The position numbers and the translations under genes were made by a program. From positions 1-8,089 of the forward strand of contig CALNBC010000379.1 of the NCBI GenBank assembly GCA_937874755.1: a DNA stretch of 8,089 bases, read 5' to 3'. Position 1 is the first letter of the stretch, and every line of letters begins with the position of its first letter. The DNA comes from an uncultured Clostridia bacterium. GTDB lineage: Bacteria; Bacillota; Clostridia; Christensenellales; CALWSW01. Positions 1-6,814 of the stretch are shown here, one piece after another. The notes under the pieces were generated by a model. The model saw only the letters and a program-made list of their open reading frames with translations. It ran no database searches and was not told where the DNA came from.

Positions 1-953
1 CATTCGTCTGCGGCGAAGAACCCGCTCTTATCGCCTCCATAGAGGGTCAACGAGGCGAACCGAGGCCCCGTCCGCCCTTCCCGGCGAACAGCGGCATATT
101 TGGCAAGCCCACCCTTTTGAACAACGTTGAGACCTACGCTAACATAACCCAAATAATACTCAACGGCGCTGAGTGGTATTCATCCATCGGCACAGAGACC
201 AGCAAGGGTACAAAGGTGTTTGCCTTGGGTGGAAAGATCAACAACACCGGACTTGTGGAAGTTCCCATGGGAACCACTTTGAGGGAGATTGTGTACGAAA
301 TCGGCGGCGGCTGCCCGAACGGCAAGCAGTTCAAAGCCGCCCAGACCGGCGGTCCTTCCGGCGGCTGCATACCTGCCAGCCTCATCGACACGCCCATCGA
401 CTACCAAAACCTTACCGCCATTGGCTCCATGATGGGTTCCGGCGGCTTGATAGTAATGGACGAAACCACCTGCATGGTGGATATCGCCAAGTTCTACCTG
501 GAGTTCACCGTGGACGAATCCTGCGGAAAGTGCCCGCCTTGCCGCATCGGCACCCGCCGTATGCTGGACATTCTGACGGACATCACCGAAGGCCGCGGCA
601 AACCGGGCGATATCGAGCGGCTGGAAACGCTGGGCAAGAACATCAGCTCCACCGCGCTTTGCGCCCTTGGCCAGACCGCGCCGAACCCGGTCATATCCAC
701 CATACGCTACTTCAGGGACGAATACGAAGCCCACATAAACGAAAAGCGATGCCCCGCGGGCTCCTGCCGCAAGCTGCTGACATTCAACATTGACCCCGAA
801 AAGTGCCGCGGTTGTAGCCTTTGTGCGAGGAATTGCCCCGTAGATGCGATTTCGGGCGAACTCAAGAAACCCTATGTCATAAACACCGAAAAGTGCATCA
901 AATGCGGCGCATGCATGGAAAAATGCCGGTTTGACGCGATTTATAAGAAATGA
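1..953 (+). CDS. hydB: NuoF-like [FeFe]-hydrogenase subunit (HydB/HndC type), 5'-truncated by the window edge
   Basis: This is the flavin and iron-sulfur subunit that passes electrons between NAD(P)H, ferredoxin and the catalytic hydrogenase subunit in the cytoplasm. The frame is open from base 3, so the start codon and the N-terminal thioredoxin-like and most of the FMN domain lie outside; 316 residues remain. The TTG at 117 is interior, because typical family sequence (CGEEPALI, then [12 protein letters not shown]) precedes and spans it. Next come an SLBB-like region and the N3-type [4Fe-4S] motif, with Cys codons at 522, 531, 540 and 660 (C-x2-C-x2-C-x39-C). The C-terminus carries two ferredoxin motifs (first Cys codons at 804, 813, 822 and 834; second [11 protein letters not shown]). 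This ferredoxin tail separates HydB/HndC from respiratory NuoF. It is followed by the catalytic subunit gene, as in hyd/hnd operons. The family call is firm; bifurcation is inferred from family. Confidence 0.93.
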   Translation, partial: FVCGEEPALIASIEGQRGEPRPRPPFPANSGIFGKPTLLNNVETYANITQIILNGAEWYSSIGTETSKGTKVFALGGKINNTGLVEVPMGTTLREIVYEIGGGCPNGKQFKAAQTGGPSGGCIPASLIDTPIDYQNLTAIGSMMGSGGLIVMDETTCMVDIAKFYLEFTVDESCGKCPPCRIGTRRMLDILTDITEGRGKPGDIERLETLGKNISSTALCALGQTAPNPVISTIRYFRDEYEAHINEKRCPAGSCRKLLTFNIDPEKCRGCSLCARNCPVDAISGELKKPYVINTEKCIKCGACMEKCRFDAIYKK

Positions 954-970
954 CCGGCGTCAATTCAAAC

Positions 971-977
971 GAAAGGA
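971..977 (+). promoter_or_regulatory. Ribosome binding site fixing the hydA start at 986
   Basis: GAAAGGA lies 8 bases before the ATG at 986. The alternative in-frame ATG at 950 overlaps the hydB stop as ATGA but has no Shine-Dalgarno sequence. It would add 12 residues ([12 protein letters not shown]) that do not belong to the ferredoxin fold, which begins at MVTLKIDG. The 986 start is therefore preferred. Confidence 0.75.
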
Positions 978-985
978 ACATACTT

Positions 986-2731
986 ATGGTAACACTTAAA
1001 ATAGACGGTATAGACGTGCAGGCCGAAGCGGGTACCGTGGTACTTGAAGCGGCGCTGAATAACGGCATCAAGATACCCACCCTCTGTCACCTAAAGGACA
1101 TCAACAATATCGGTGCCTGCCGTATGTGCCTGGTGGAAGACGCGAAGACACACCGCCTTTCCGCAAGCTGCACCCTGCCCGTTTCAGAAGGGCTGTCGGT
1201 GCTGACTAGGTCCCCCTCCGTAATCAACGCCCGCAAATTTGTTCTGGAACTCATACTTTCCGACCATAGGCGCGAATGCTTGACCTGCGTGCGCAATACG
1301 ACCTGTGAATTGCAGGCGCTTTGCGACGAGCTTGGCGTGCGGGAAATCGCGTACGACGGCAAGCCCACCAAGAACCGCTTCGACGACCTCTCGCCCTCCA
1401 TCGTGCGGGACAATTCAAAGTGCATACTTTGCCGCAGGTGTGTCGCCGCCTGCGAAAAGACCCAGGGCGTGGCGGTTATCGGTATGCAGAACCGCGGCTT
1501 TGAGACTGAAGTCGGAGTACCCTTTAACCACAGCTTGTCCGAAGTCGCCTGTATCAACTGCGGTCAGTGCATCGCCGCCTGCCCGGTGGGCGCCCTCTAC
1601 GAAAAGGACTCTACAGCCGCAGTTTGGGAGGCTTTGGCCGACCCGAACAAATTCGTCGTATTTCAGCCCGCGCCCGCAGTTCGCGTCGCCATCGGCGAGG
1701 AGTTTGGTCTGCCCATAGGCACCGCCTGCGTGGGCAAAATGGTCACCGCAATGCGCCGCCTCGGGGCAGACAGGGTGTTCGACGTGGATTTCGGCGCGGA
1801 CCTCACCATCATGGAGGAAGGCACAGAGCTGCTCGGCAGGCTGAAAAACGGCGGAGTGCTGCCCATGATTACCTCCTGCTCCCCCGGCTGGATTAAGTTC
1901 TGCGAGCACGAGTACCCCGAATTCATTCCCAACCTCTCCACCTGCAAGAGCCCCAACCAGATGCAGGGCGCCATTACCAAGACGTATTTCGCCCAGAAGA
2001 ACAATCTCGATCCAAAGGACATCTTCGTGGTATCCGTCATGCCTTGCACTGCGAAAAAGTTCGAGATAATCCGCCCCGAGATGGGACGCGAAGGTTACAG
2101 GGATGTGGCCGCTAACCTGACCACCAGGGAATTTGCCAACAGGGTCAAGCAGGCCTCCATCGACTTCGTAAACCTGCCCGATGAGGAGTTTGACGAAATG
2201 CTCGGCGATTCCACCGGCGCGGCGGTCATATTCGGCGTCACAGGAGGAGTTATGGAAGCTGCCCTGCGCACAGTAGCAGACATATTGACGGGCGAGGATC
2301 TGGAGGACATTGAGTATACCGCTGTGCGCGGCATAGAGGGCATAAAGGAAGCTACCGTCACCCTGCCGATCGACGGAAAGCCCACTGAAGTTAAGGTCGC
2401 CATCGCCCACGGCACGGCGAACGCCGCAAAGCTGCTGGACACCCTCAACGCGGGCGAGAAGGACTATCACTTTATCGAGATAATGGGTTGTCCGGGCGGC
2501 TGCGTCACCGGCGGCGGTCAGCCGATAGTAGACGCTCGCACGCGCTACAAAGTGGACCCCAAGACTGAGCGCGCCAGGGCTACTTACGGCGTAGACCGCA
2601 AGATGGTGCTTAGGAAGTCCCACGAGAACCCCTCGATTAAGAAACTCTACGAGGAGTTCCTCGGCGAACCGAACAGCCATAAATCCCACGAGCTATTGCA
2701 CACTCACTACGTGGAACGCCCCAAGTTCTAA
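986..2731 (+). CDS. hydA: [FeFe]-hydrogenase catalytic subunit (HydA/HndD type)
   Basis: Reversible H2 production or oxidation at the H-cluster; 581 residues from ATG 986, a usual length for HndD-like enzymes. Domains in order: plant-type [2Fe-2S] (C34, C45, C48, C62); His-ligated [4Fe-4S] (H94, C98, C101, C107); two ferredoxin [4Fe-4S] clusters (C146, C149, C152, C156 and C189, C192, C195, C199); then the H-domain. H-cluster motifs are L1 TSCSPGW (296-302), L2 MPCTAKKFE (352-360) and L3 EIMGCPGGCVTGGGQP (C502, C506). L1 differs from the canonical TSCCPxW by one Ser. The C-terminus ends shortly after the small-subunit-like segment (KSHENPSIKKLYEEFLGEP), with no extra C-terminal [2Fe-2S] domain of the kind known in Thermotoga HydA. 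It lies 32 bases after hydB and is closed by a terminator, so the two are co-transcribed. No maturases (HydE, F, G) are in view. Confidence 0.95.
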   Translation: MVTLKIDGIDVQAEAGTVVLEAALNNGIKIPTLCHLKDINNIGACRMCLVEDAKTHRLSASCTLPVSEGLSVLTRSPSVINARKFVLELILSDHRRECLTCVRNTTCELQALCDELGVREIAYDGKPTKNRFDDLSPSIVRDNSKCILCRRCVAACEKTQGVAVIGMQNRGFETEVGVPFNHSLSEVACINCGQCIAACPVGALYEKDSTAAVWEALADPNKFVVFQPAPAVRVAIGEEFGLPIGTACVGKMVTAMRRLGADRVFDVDFGADLTIMEEGTELLGRLKNGGVLPMITSCSPGWIKFCEHEYPEFIPNLSTCKSPNQMQGAITKTYFAQKNNLDPKDIFVVSVMPCTAKKFEIIRPEMGREGYRDVAANLTTREFANRVKQASIDFVNLPDEEFDEMLGDSTGAAVIFGVTGGVMEAALRTVADILTGEDLEDIEYTAVRGIEGIKEATVTLPIDGKPTEVKVAIAHGTANAAKLLDTLNAGEKDYHFIEIMGCPGGCVTGGGQPIVDARTRYKVDPKTERARATYGVDRKMVLRKSHENPSIKKLYEEFLGEPNSHKSHELLHTHYVERPKF

Positions 2732-2745
2732 CCCCGCAAATCACC

Positions 2746-2782
2746 AAGACCGCCTTCTTCGCGAAAGAGGACGGTCTTTTTA
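2746..2782 (+). terminator. Intrinsic terminator of the hydrogenase operon
   Basis: AAGACCG (2746-2752) pairs with CGGTCTT (2772-2778). An inner stem continues to 2759/2765 with one C-A mismatch and one G-U pair, and the loop is about 5 bases. The 3' arm runs into five T residues (2777-2781). It begins 15 bases after the hydA stop. Confidence 0.88.
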
Positions 2783-2792
2783 ACTGCGTCGC

Positions 2793-2821
2793 TTGACTGA
2801 ATACCATCTGCGGTTTATTAT
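2793..2821 (+). promoter_or_regulatory. Sigma-A-type promoter for the M3 peptidase gene
   Basis: TTGACT (2793-2798) and TATTAT (2816-2821) are separated by exactly 17 bases, which places the transcript start near 2828. The site lies directly after the hydrogenase terminator and 33 bases before the peptidase start codon, so the peptidase gene begins a new transcription unit. Confidence 0.75.
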
Positions 2822-2841
2822 GAAGTATCAACTAAAATTTC

Positions 2842-2847
2842 GGGAGG
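2842..2847 (+). promoter_or_regulatory. Ribosome binding site fixing the peptidase start at 2854
   Basis: GGGAGG lies 6 bases before ATG 2854. The in-frame GTG at 2848 directly abuts this site and cannot use it, so ATG 2854 is the start. Confidence 0.8.
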
Positions 2848-2853
2848 GTGAAT

Positions 2854-4554
2854 ATGGACAAATTCTCACAGCTTGAATATGCGCGACCTGATATAGAAAC
2901 GGCCAAAAAAGAGCTCAACGCAGCCATAGATGAATTCCTTCAGGCTTCTTCCTATGAGCAAGCCCGCGAGCTTTACGTTCACACAGAAAAGCTGGACGCG
3001 CAGTTCTCCACGATGTACACCATCGCCAGCATACGAAACACGATGGATACTTCGGACGAATTCTACGACGGCGAGATAAATTACCTGAACTCGGTGGTTC
3101 CCGAATATATGCTAGTTATGAAACGCGCTTCCCAGGCATTGACGGAATCGTCGTTCAAGGATGAGTTCGCCAAAGAGTTTGGTTCGATATTCATTAAAAG
3201 TGCGGAGAACGCCCAGAGAATTATGAGCGAAGAAATCGCTGAAGACCTCGTCATGGAGAGCAATCTGGAACAGGAATACTCCAAGACAGTGGCCTCCTGC
3301 TCGACGGATTTTCGCGGAGGACAGTGCAATTTCTATGGACTGCTGAAGCATATGCAGAGCACCGATAGAGAAGAGCGCAAAGAGGCATTTCTGGCATGGG
3401 CGCAGCTTTATGAAGGCGTTTCTGAGAAGCTGGACGGACTATACGACCAGCTTATCGGCATTCGCGTGCGCATGGCAGAAAAGCTTGGGTTTAATAATTA
3501 CACTGAGCTTGCCTACCTCAACAAAAACCGCTTCGATTATAAGGCGGAGGACGTCGCGGCTTTTCGCGAACAGGTAAGAACCGTCATTGTGCCCGCATGC
3601 GAGCGAATATTCGAACTCCAGCGACGCCGGCTAGGTATAGGCGAGCTTCACTACTACGACGAATCCCTCGTCTTCCCGCAAGGCAATGCTGAACCTATCG
3701 GCGACATGGACTACCTCATCAAATCCGCGGGAGACATGTATAGCGAGCTCTCGAAAGAGACCGGCGAGTTCTTCGGCTTTATGACCAAGCACGAGCTGTT
3801 CGACCTCAAAACAAGACCTAACAAGCACATGGGCGGCTACTGCACCTTCCTCGAATCCTACAAAGCGCCGTTTATATTTTCGAACTTCAATGGCACGAGC
3901 GCAGACGTCGACGTTCTCACTCACGAAGCAGGGCACGCCTTTCAGGCGTATGTCGCATCGCGCACGCTGCCTATTTCTGCCATAACCAGCTCCACCAGCG
4001 AGATAAACGAGATACACTCCATGACCATGGAGCATTTCGCCTACCCCTATATGAAAAAGTTCTTTGGTGAGAAGGCGGATGAGTACCTCTACGCACACCT
4101 TACCTCTGCGCTGACCACCATTCCCTACCTAGTAAGCGTGGACGAATTCCAGCACCGCGTGTTCGAGAATCCCCAAATGTCCGCCAAGGATAGAAGGAAG
4201 GTCTGGCGGGATATCGAAGGCAAATACATGCCTTGGCGCGATTACGACGGCAACGAATTCTTGGAAGAAGGCGGCTTCTGGATGCAAAAGCAGCACATCT
4301 TCCTTTATCCCTTCTATTACATAGACTACGCCCTAGCTCAGATATGCGCTTTCGAGCTTTACGGTCGCATGAAAAAAGACCCGAAATTGGCGTGGGAAGA
4401 TTATTACAGGCTTTGCCGCGCAGGCGGAAGCAAGGGCTATTTCGAGCTGCTTGAGGTCGCTAACCTTCACAACCCCTTTAAGGAGGGAAGCGTTGAAGCG
4501 GCGGTCGCGGGCATCATCGAAGAGATAGAGGCATCCCCCTTCTCAAAAGTCTGA
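2854..4554 (+). CDS. M3-family oligoendopeptidase (zinc metallopeptidase, PepF-related)
   Basis: A 566-residue cytoplasmic peptidase expected to cut short peptides; I see no signal peptide or membrane segment. The zinc site is complete. HEAGH at residues 357-361 gives the two His ligands and the catalytic Glu358, and Glu386 (in EINEIHSM) lies 28 residues after Glu358, the spacing found in thimet-type M3 enzymes. A conserved C-terminal substrate-site segment, FYPFYYIDYALAQ, begins near 4304 (about residue 485). The N-terminal half is mostly helical, as expected for the lid of M3 enzymes. Length and motif wording resemble the M3 group distinct from classical PepF of lactic acid bacteria, so I give no gene symbol. 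It has its own promoter and follows a terminator, so it is probably not co-regulated with the hydrogenase. No terminator follows it, and the reductase gene downstream may receive read-through. Confidence 0.93.
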   Translation: MDKFSQLEYARPDIETAKKELNAAIDEFLQASSYEQARELYVHTEKLDAQFSTMYTIASIRNTMDTSDEFYDGEINYLNSVVPEYMLVMKRASQALTESSFKDEFAKEFGSIFIKSAENAQRIMSEEIAEDLVMESNLEQEYSKTVASCSTDFRGGQCNFYGLLKHMQSTDREERKEAFLAWAQLYEGVSEKLDGLYDQLIGIRVRMAEKLGFNNYTELAYLNKNRFDYKAEDVAAFREQVRTVIVPACERIFELQRRRLGIGELHYYDESLVFPQGNAEPIGDMDYLIKSAGDMYSELSKETGEFFGFMTKHELFDLKTRPNKHMGGYCTFLESYKAPFIFSNFNGTSADVDVLTHEAGHAFQAYVASRTLPISAITSSTSEINEIHSMTMEHFAYPYMKKFFGEKADEYLYAHLTSALTTIPYLVSVDEFQHRVFENPQMSAKDRRKVWRDIEGKYMPWRDYDGNEFLEEGGFWMQKQHIFLYPFYYIDYALAQICAFELYGRMKKDPKLAWEDYYRLCRAGGSKGYFELLEVANLHNPFKEGSVEAAVAGIIEEIEASPFSKV

Positions 4555-4593
4555 GAATTCACACCTTGTAGGACGCCAACGCTTAACTTTGAT

Positions 4594-4624
4594 GTGTCGC
4601 CCTTCGAATCGAAATGGGCGGCGC
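4594..4624 (+). other. Stable leader hairpin before the aldo/keto reductase gene
   Basis: The segment 4594-4602 pairs with 4616-4624 through nine pairs, including the five G-C pairs CGCCC/GGGCG and two G-U wobbles. After a two-base bulge (4614-4615) the upper stem TTCG/CGAA closes a three-base loop. It ends 11 bases before the Shine-Dalgarno sequence of the next gene. No T tract follows, so it is not a standard terminator. It may be a leader or processing structure, but its role is unknown. Confidence 0.45.
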
Positions 4625-4649
4625 AATGATAACCTAAGAGGAGAAAAAA

Positions 4650-5765
4650 ATGGGCAATTACCTTGGCTACAACTCTAAAATGCTCGCCTTTGGGATGATG
4701 CGCCTGCCTAGGGCGAAGGGCAAGGTCGACCTCGAACAGACAAAGGCCATGGTCGATGTTTTTATGGAGCGAGGCTTCAATTATTTCGATACGGCATACG
4801 TCTACGGCGACGGTGAAAGTGAACGCGCTGTCAAAGCTGCGGTCGTGGATCGCTACCCAAGAGAAGCCTTCTGGCTGACGGATAAGCTCCCATTTTGGGA
4901 TACAGAAAAGCCCGAGCAGTTTAACGAGATGTTCGAGGAGTCCCTCCGCCGCACAGGTGCAGGCTATTTTGATATATATCTGTTGCACTCGCTGAATGAA
5001 GAGCTGTACGAAAAGACCGAGCGGCTGGGCGGCTGGGATTTTCTGAAGGAGCTTAAAGCGAAGGGGCGCATACGCCACATGGGCTTCTCCTTCCACGATA
5101 CCCCCGAAGTGCTGGACAAAATCTTGACAGAGCACCCGGAAGCCGAAGTCGTTCAACTCCAGATAAATTACGCCGACTGGGAGAACCCCGCTGTTCAGTC
5201 CCGCGGTTGTTACGAAGTCGCGCGCAAGCACGGCAAGCCTATACTGATAATGGAGCCCGTCAAGGGCAGCGCGCTGGCAACACTAAACCCCGCGATGCGC
5301 AAAGTATTCGAGGACGCTAATCCAAACGCCTCCGTCGCTTCTTGGGCGGTGCGCTACGCCGCTTCGCTGGACGGGGTGATGACAGTGTTGTCGGGCATGT
5401 CCAATATGGAGCAAATGCTGGACAATACATCTTATATGACCGAATTTGCTCCCCTTTCTGAGGATGAGCAGGAAACCATCGGTAAAGTAGTGGAAATGCT
5501 AAACGAAATACCCGTGGTTCCATGCACAAAGTGCCGCTACTGCGTGGATTCCTGCCCCCAGAAGATAGACATCCCCAACGCATTCGAAATATACAACGAG
5601 CTTCTGCTCTTTGAAGACAGACATAGAGCGGAGCGTAAGTACAAACGCATCGAGGAGGGCAGACCATCTACCTGCATTGAATGCGGCAGCTGCATGGAGC
5701 ACTGCCCCCAGCACATCGAAATTCCCGAAGAACTGAAAAAGGTGACGGGTACGCTTGGGGAGTAA
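4650..5765 (+). CDS. Aldo/keto reductase with C-terminal two-cluster ferredoxin domain
   Basis: A 371-residue cytoplasmic oxidoreductase of the COG1453 type. Residues 1-280 form the aldo/keto reductase TIM barrel. The expected catalytic tetrad is visible: Asp47 (FDTA), Tyr52 (VYGDGE), Lys79 (TDKLP) and His113 (LLHS). Residues 285-365 hold two [4Fe-4S] motifs, C292-x2-C295-x2-C298-x3-C302-P and C342-x2-C345-x2-C348-x3-C352-P. The barrel may therefore exchange electrons with ferredoxin rather than only NAD(P)H; this is inference, and the substrate is unknown. The start is well set: GGAG (4640-4643) lies 6 bases before the ATG. It lies 95 bases after the peptidase gene with no terminator and no convincing promoter between (best match TTGTAG at 4566 with TTGATG at 4589, weak), so read-through from the peptidase promoter is plausible. 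Confidence 0.93.
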   Translation: MGNYLGYNSKMLAFGMMRLPRAKGKVDLEQTKAMVDVFMERGFNYFDTAYVYGDGESERAVKAAVVDRYPREAFWLTDKLPFWDTEKPEQFNEMFEESLRRTGAGYFDIYLLHSLNEELYEKTERLGGWDFLKELKAKGRIRHMGFSFHDTPEVLDKILTEHPEAEVVQLQINYADWENPAVQSRGCYEVARKHGKPILIMEPVKGSALATLNPAMRKVFEDANPNASVASWAVRYAASLDGVMTVLSGMSNMEQMLDNTSYMTEFAPLSEDEQETIGKVVEMLNEIPVVPCTKCRYCVDSCPQKIDIPNAFEIYNELLLFEDRHRAERKYKRIEEGRPSTCIECGSCMEHCPQHIEIPEELKKVTGTLGE

Positions 5766-5791
5766 TCGGCGGTCTCGATACAATAAGCGAA

Positions 5792-5825
5792 GCCCGATCC
5801 CAGATATTTTTGGGGTCGGGCATTT
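5792..5825. terminator. Hairpin terminator between convergent genes
   Basis: GCCCGATCCC (5792-5801) pairs with 5812-5821 in a 10-pair stem with one G-U, closing a 10-base loop. On the plus strand it begins 27 bases after the reductase stop and is followed only by ATTTG. On the minus strand it lies 43 bases past the isomerase stop and is followed by TTCGCTTATTG. It probably serves both genes, although the T tract is weak on each side. Confidence 0.6.
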
Positions 5826-5864
5826 GTCTGTCATTGACTGCCGAAGTTCCGGAATACTGCGGTA

Positions 5865-6674
5865 TTACATTTCGCCATTTATGAGGCGCATTGCGGCTAA
5901 GGAATCGCCTATTTCTTCGACGCTACCGTAAATATCGCTGTACGGCTCTATCATCGCCGCTCCGTCGTACCCCGAGGAGTCCAGCGTTTTGAAAAGACGA
6001 CCAAAGTCAAAAGTGCCTTTCCCCGGCAGGCAAAGTCCGAAGTCCTGCTTTGAAAGGTCGTAATCGCAAAGGTGGACGTGGCAAAGCCTGCCGCCCATCG
6101 CTTCCAGATATTCAAACGGGTTCCGCCCTGAGCGCACCGCCTGCTTTATGTCCAGCGTGAAGCCCAAGTTATCGCTCTTGATGTAATCCATGATTTCTGA
6201 GACGAACTCGGGGTAGGAAAAAAGGCACCAGCTTACGTTCTCCCAGGCGAGGCGTATGCCGTAGTCCCCCGCCATATCCGCAAGGTCCGATACGATGGGA
6301 CCTATCCGCTTGTACTGCGCGTTTCTGACCGCGCCGCGAAGCCGCGCCGGCCCATGGAACACCATGCGCTGTGCTCCGAGTAGCCTGCCCTGTGTCAGCA
6401 CTTTTTGCATGAGCTTTAGCGCGTCCTCCCTTTGGCGGACGGATAGCGAAAAAAGCTGAGGTTCAAACTGCTGGCTCATAGCGTGGACGGACAATACCTC
6501 AAGGTTCAGCTCCCTCACGCGCTCATAGAGCACAGCGCCAAAGTCGGGTTCATATTCGCAGTACGAATCAAGGAAGACCTCGCACACGTCCGCCCCAAGT
6601 TCCTTGACGGTAGTAAGGGCATCCTCAGTCAGCATACGGGAATAGAATGACGCCGTCGATATTCCAAGCTGCAT
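5865..6674 (-). CDS. Sugar phosphate isomerase/epimerase-like TIM-barrel protein
   Basis: A 269-residue protein of the xylose-isomerase-like (AP_endonuc_2) fold; it probably isomerises or epimerises a sugar or polyol with a divalent metal. Likely metal ligands, by family pattern, are Glu145 (WENVSW), Asp175 (LDIKQA), His201 (HVHLCD) and Glu243 (MIEPYS). His107 (FHGPA) and the LPGKGTFDF segment at 216-224 also fit. The family has very diverse substrates, and no transporter, kinase or sugar regulator is adjacent, so the substrate cannot be named. The start is ATG at 6674 rather than GTG at 6680, because GGAG at 6683-6680 overlaps the GTG and is 5 bases from the ATG. It is the only minus-strand gene in the window, convergent with the reductase gene and divergent from dut. 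An endonuclease IV role is unlikely given the sugar-isomerase motif wording. Confidence 0.85.
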   Translation of the reverse strand: MQLGISTASFYSRMLTEDALTTVKELGADVCEVFLDSYCEYEPDFGAVLYERVRELNLEVLSVHAMSQQFEPQLFSLSVRQREDALKLMQKVLTQGRLLGAQRMVFHGPARLRGAVRNAQYKRIGPIVSDLADMAGDYGIRLAWENVSWCLFSYPEFVSEIMDYIKSDNLGFTLDIKQAVRSGRNPFEYLEAMGGRLCHVHLCDYDLSKQDFGLCLPGKGTFDFGRLFKTLDSSGYDGAAMIEPYSDIYGSVEEIGDSLAAMRLINGEM

Positions 6675-6724
6675 AATCACTCCAAAACAAGTCGCATTTT
6701 AGTTTCGTTGACATGTTCTACTAT

Positions 6725-6755
6725 ATTGTAACACATTCTTCTGCTATACTGTTAA
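6725..6755 (-). promoter_or_regulatory. Predicted extended -10 promoter for the isomerase gene
   Basis: Read on the minus strand, TGTTACAAT (6733-6725) is an extended -10 element, and TTAACA (6755-6750) is a -35-like element at the long spacing of 19 bases. The transcript would start near 6718, giving a leader of about 44 bases to ATG 6674. The extended -10 makes up for the poor spacing. It overlaps the plus-strand promoter of dut. Confidence 0.45.
6742..6750 (+). promoter_or_regulatory. Predicted extended -10 promoter for dut
   Basis: TGCTATACT is an extended -10 element (TGn plus TATACT), putting the transcript start near 6757 and leaving a leader of about 58 bases. The hexamer 17 bases upstream (TATATT, 6722-6727) is a poor -35. 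A perfect TTGACA at 6708-6713 lies too far away (31 bases) to pair with it. Confidence 0.5.
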
Positions 6756-6765
6756 TGGCAAAAAC

Positions 6766-6778
6766 GCAGACAGTCTGC
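6766..6778 (+). repeat. 13-base inverted repeat in the dut leader
   Basis: GCAGAC-A-GTCTGC is a perfect 6-base inverted repeat around one centre base. It lies about 10 bases past the predicted dut transcript start. The loop is too short for the full stem to fold in RNA, so a protein binding site (operator) is more likely than a hairpin, if it is functional at all. Confidence 0.35.
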
Positions 6779-6814
6779 TGCAGTCCGTAACAAAACACCC
6801 CACTGGAGGTTGTA

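Noticed and set aside
117..953. TTG at 117 as the true start of the NuoF-like gene
   Set aside because: The frame is open back to base 3 and encodes conserved family sequence, so the start lies outside the window.
950..985. ATG at 950 (ATGA overlap with the hydB stop) as the hydA start
   Set aside because: It has no Shine-Dalgarno site and adds 12 residues not typical of the ferredoxin fold; ATG 986 has a well-spaced GAAAGGA.
1415..2689. Long open frame on the minus strand inside hydA (424 codons)
   Set aside because: It is a codon-bias shadow of hydA; its translation has no recognisable domain, and hydA is certain.
4600..4620. TTCGAATC at 4603-4610 resembling a tRNA T-loop
   Set aside because: The flanking bases do not form a T-stem in the tRNA register, and no anticodon arm, acceptor stem or D-arm fits upstream; the bases belong to another hairpin.
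5847..5866. TTCCGGAA palindrome and small AATAC/GTATT hairpin next to the isomerase stop
   Set aside because: Short, without a T tract, and partly overlapping the stop codon; the stronger hairpin at 5792-5821 explains termination.
6708..6713. Perfect TTGACA as a plus-strand -35 element
   Set aside because: The bases 16-19 positions downstream (around ACACAT) do not form an acceptable -10, and the good -10 at 6745 is 31 bases away.
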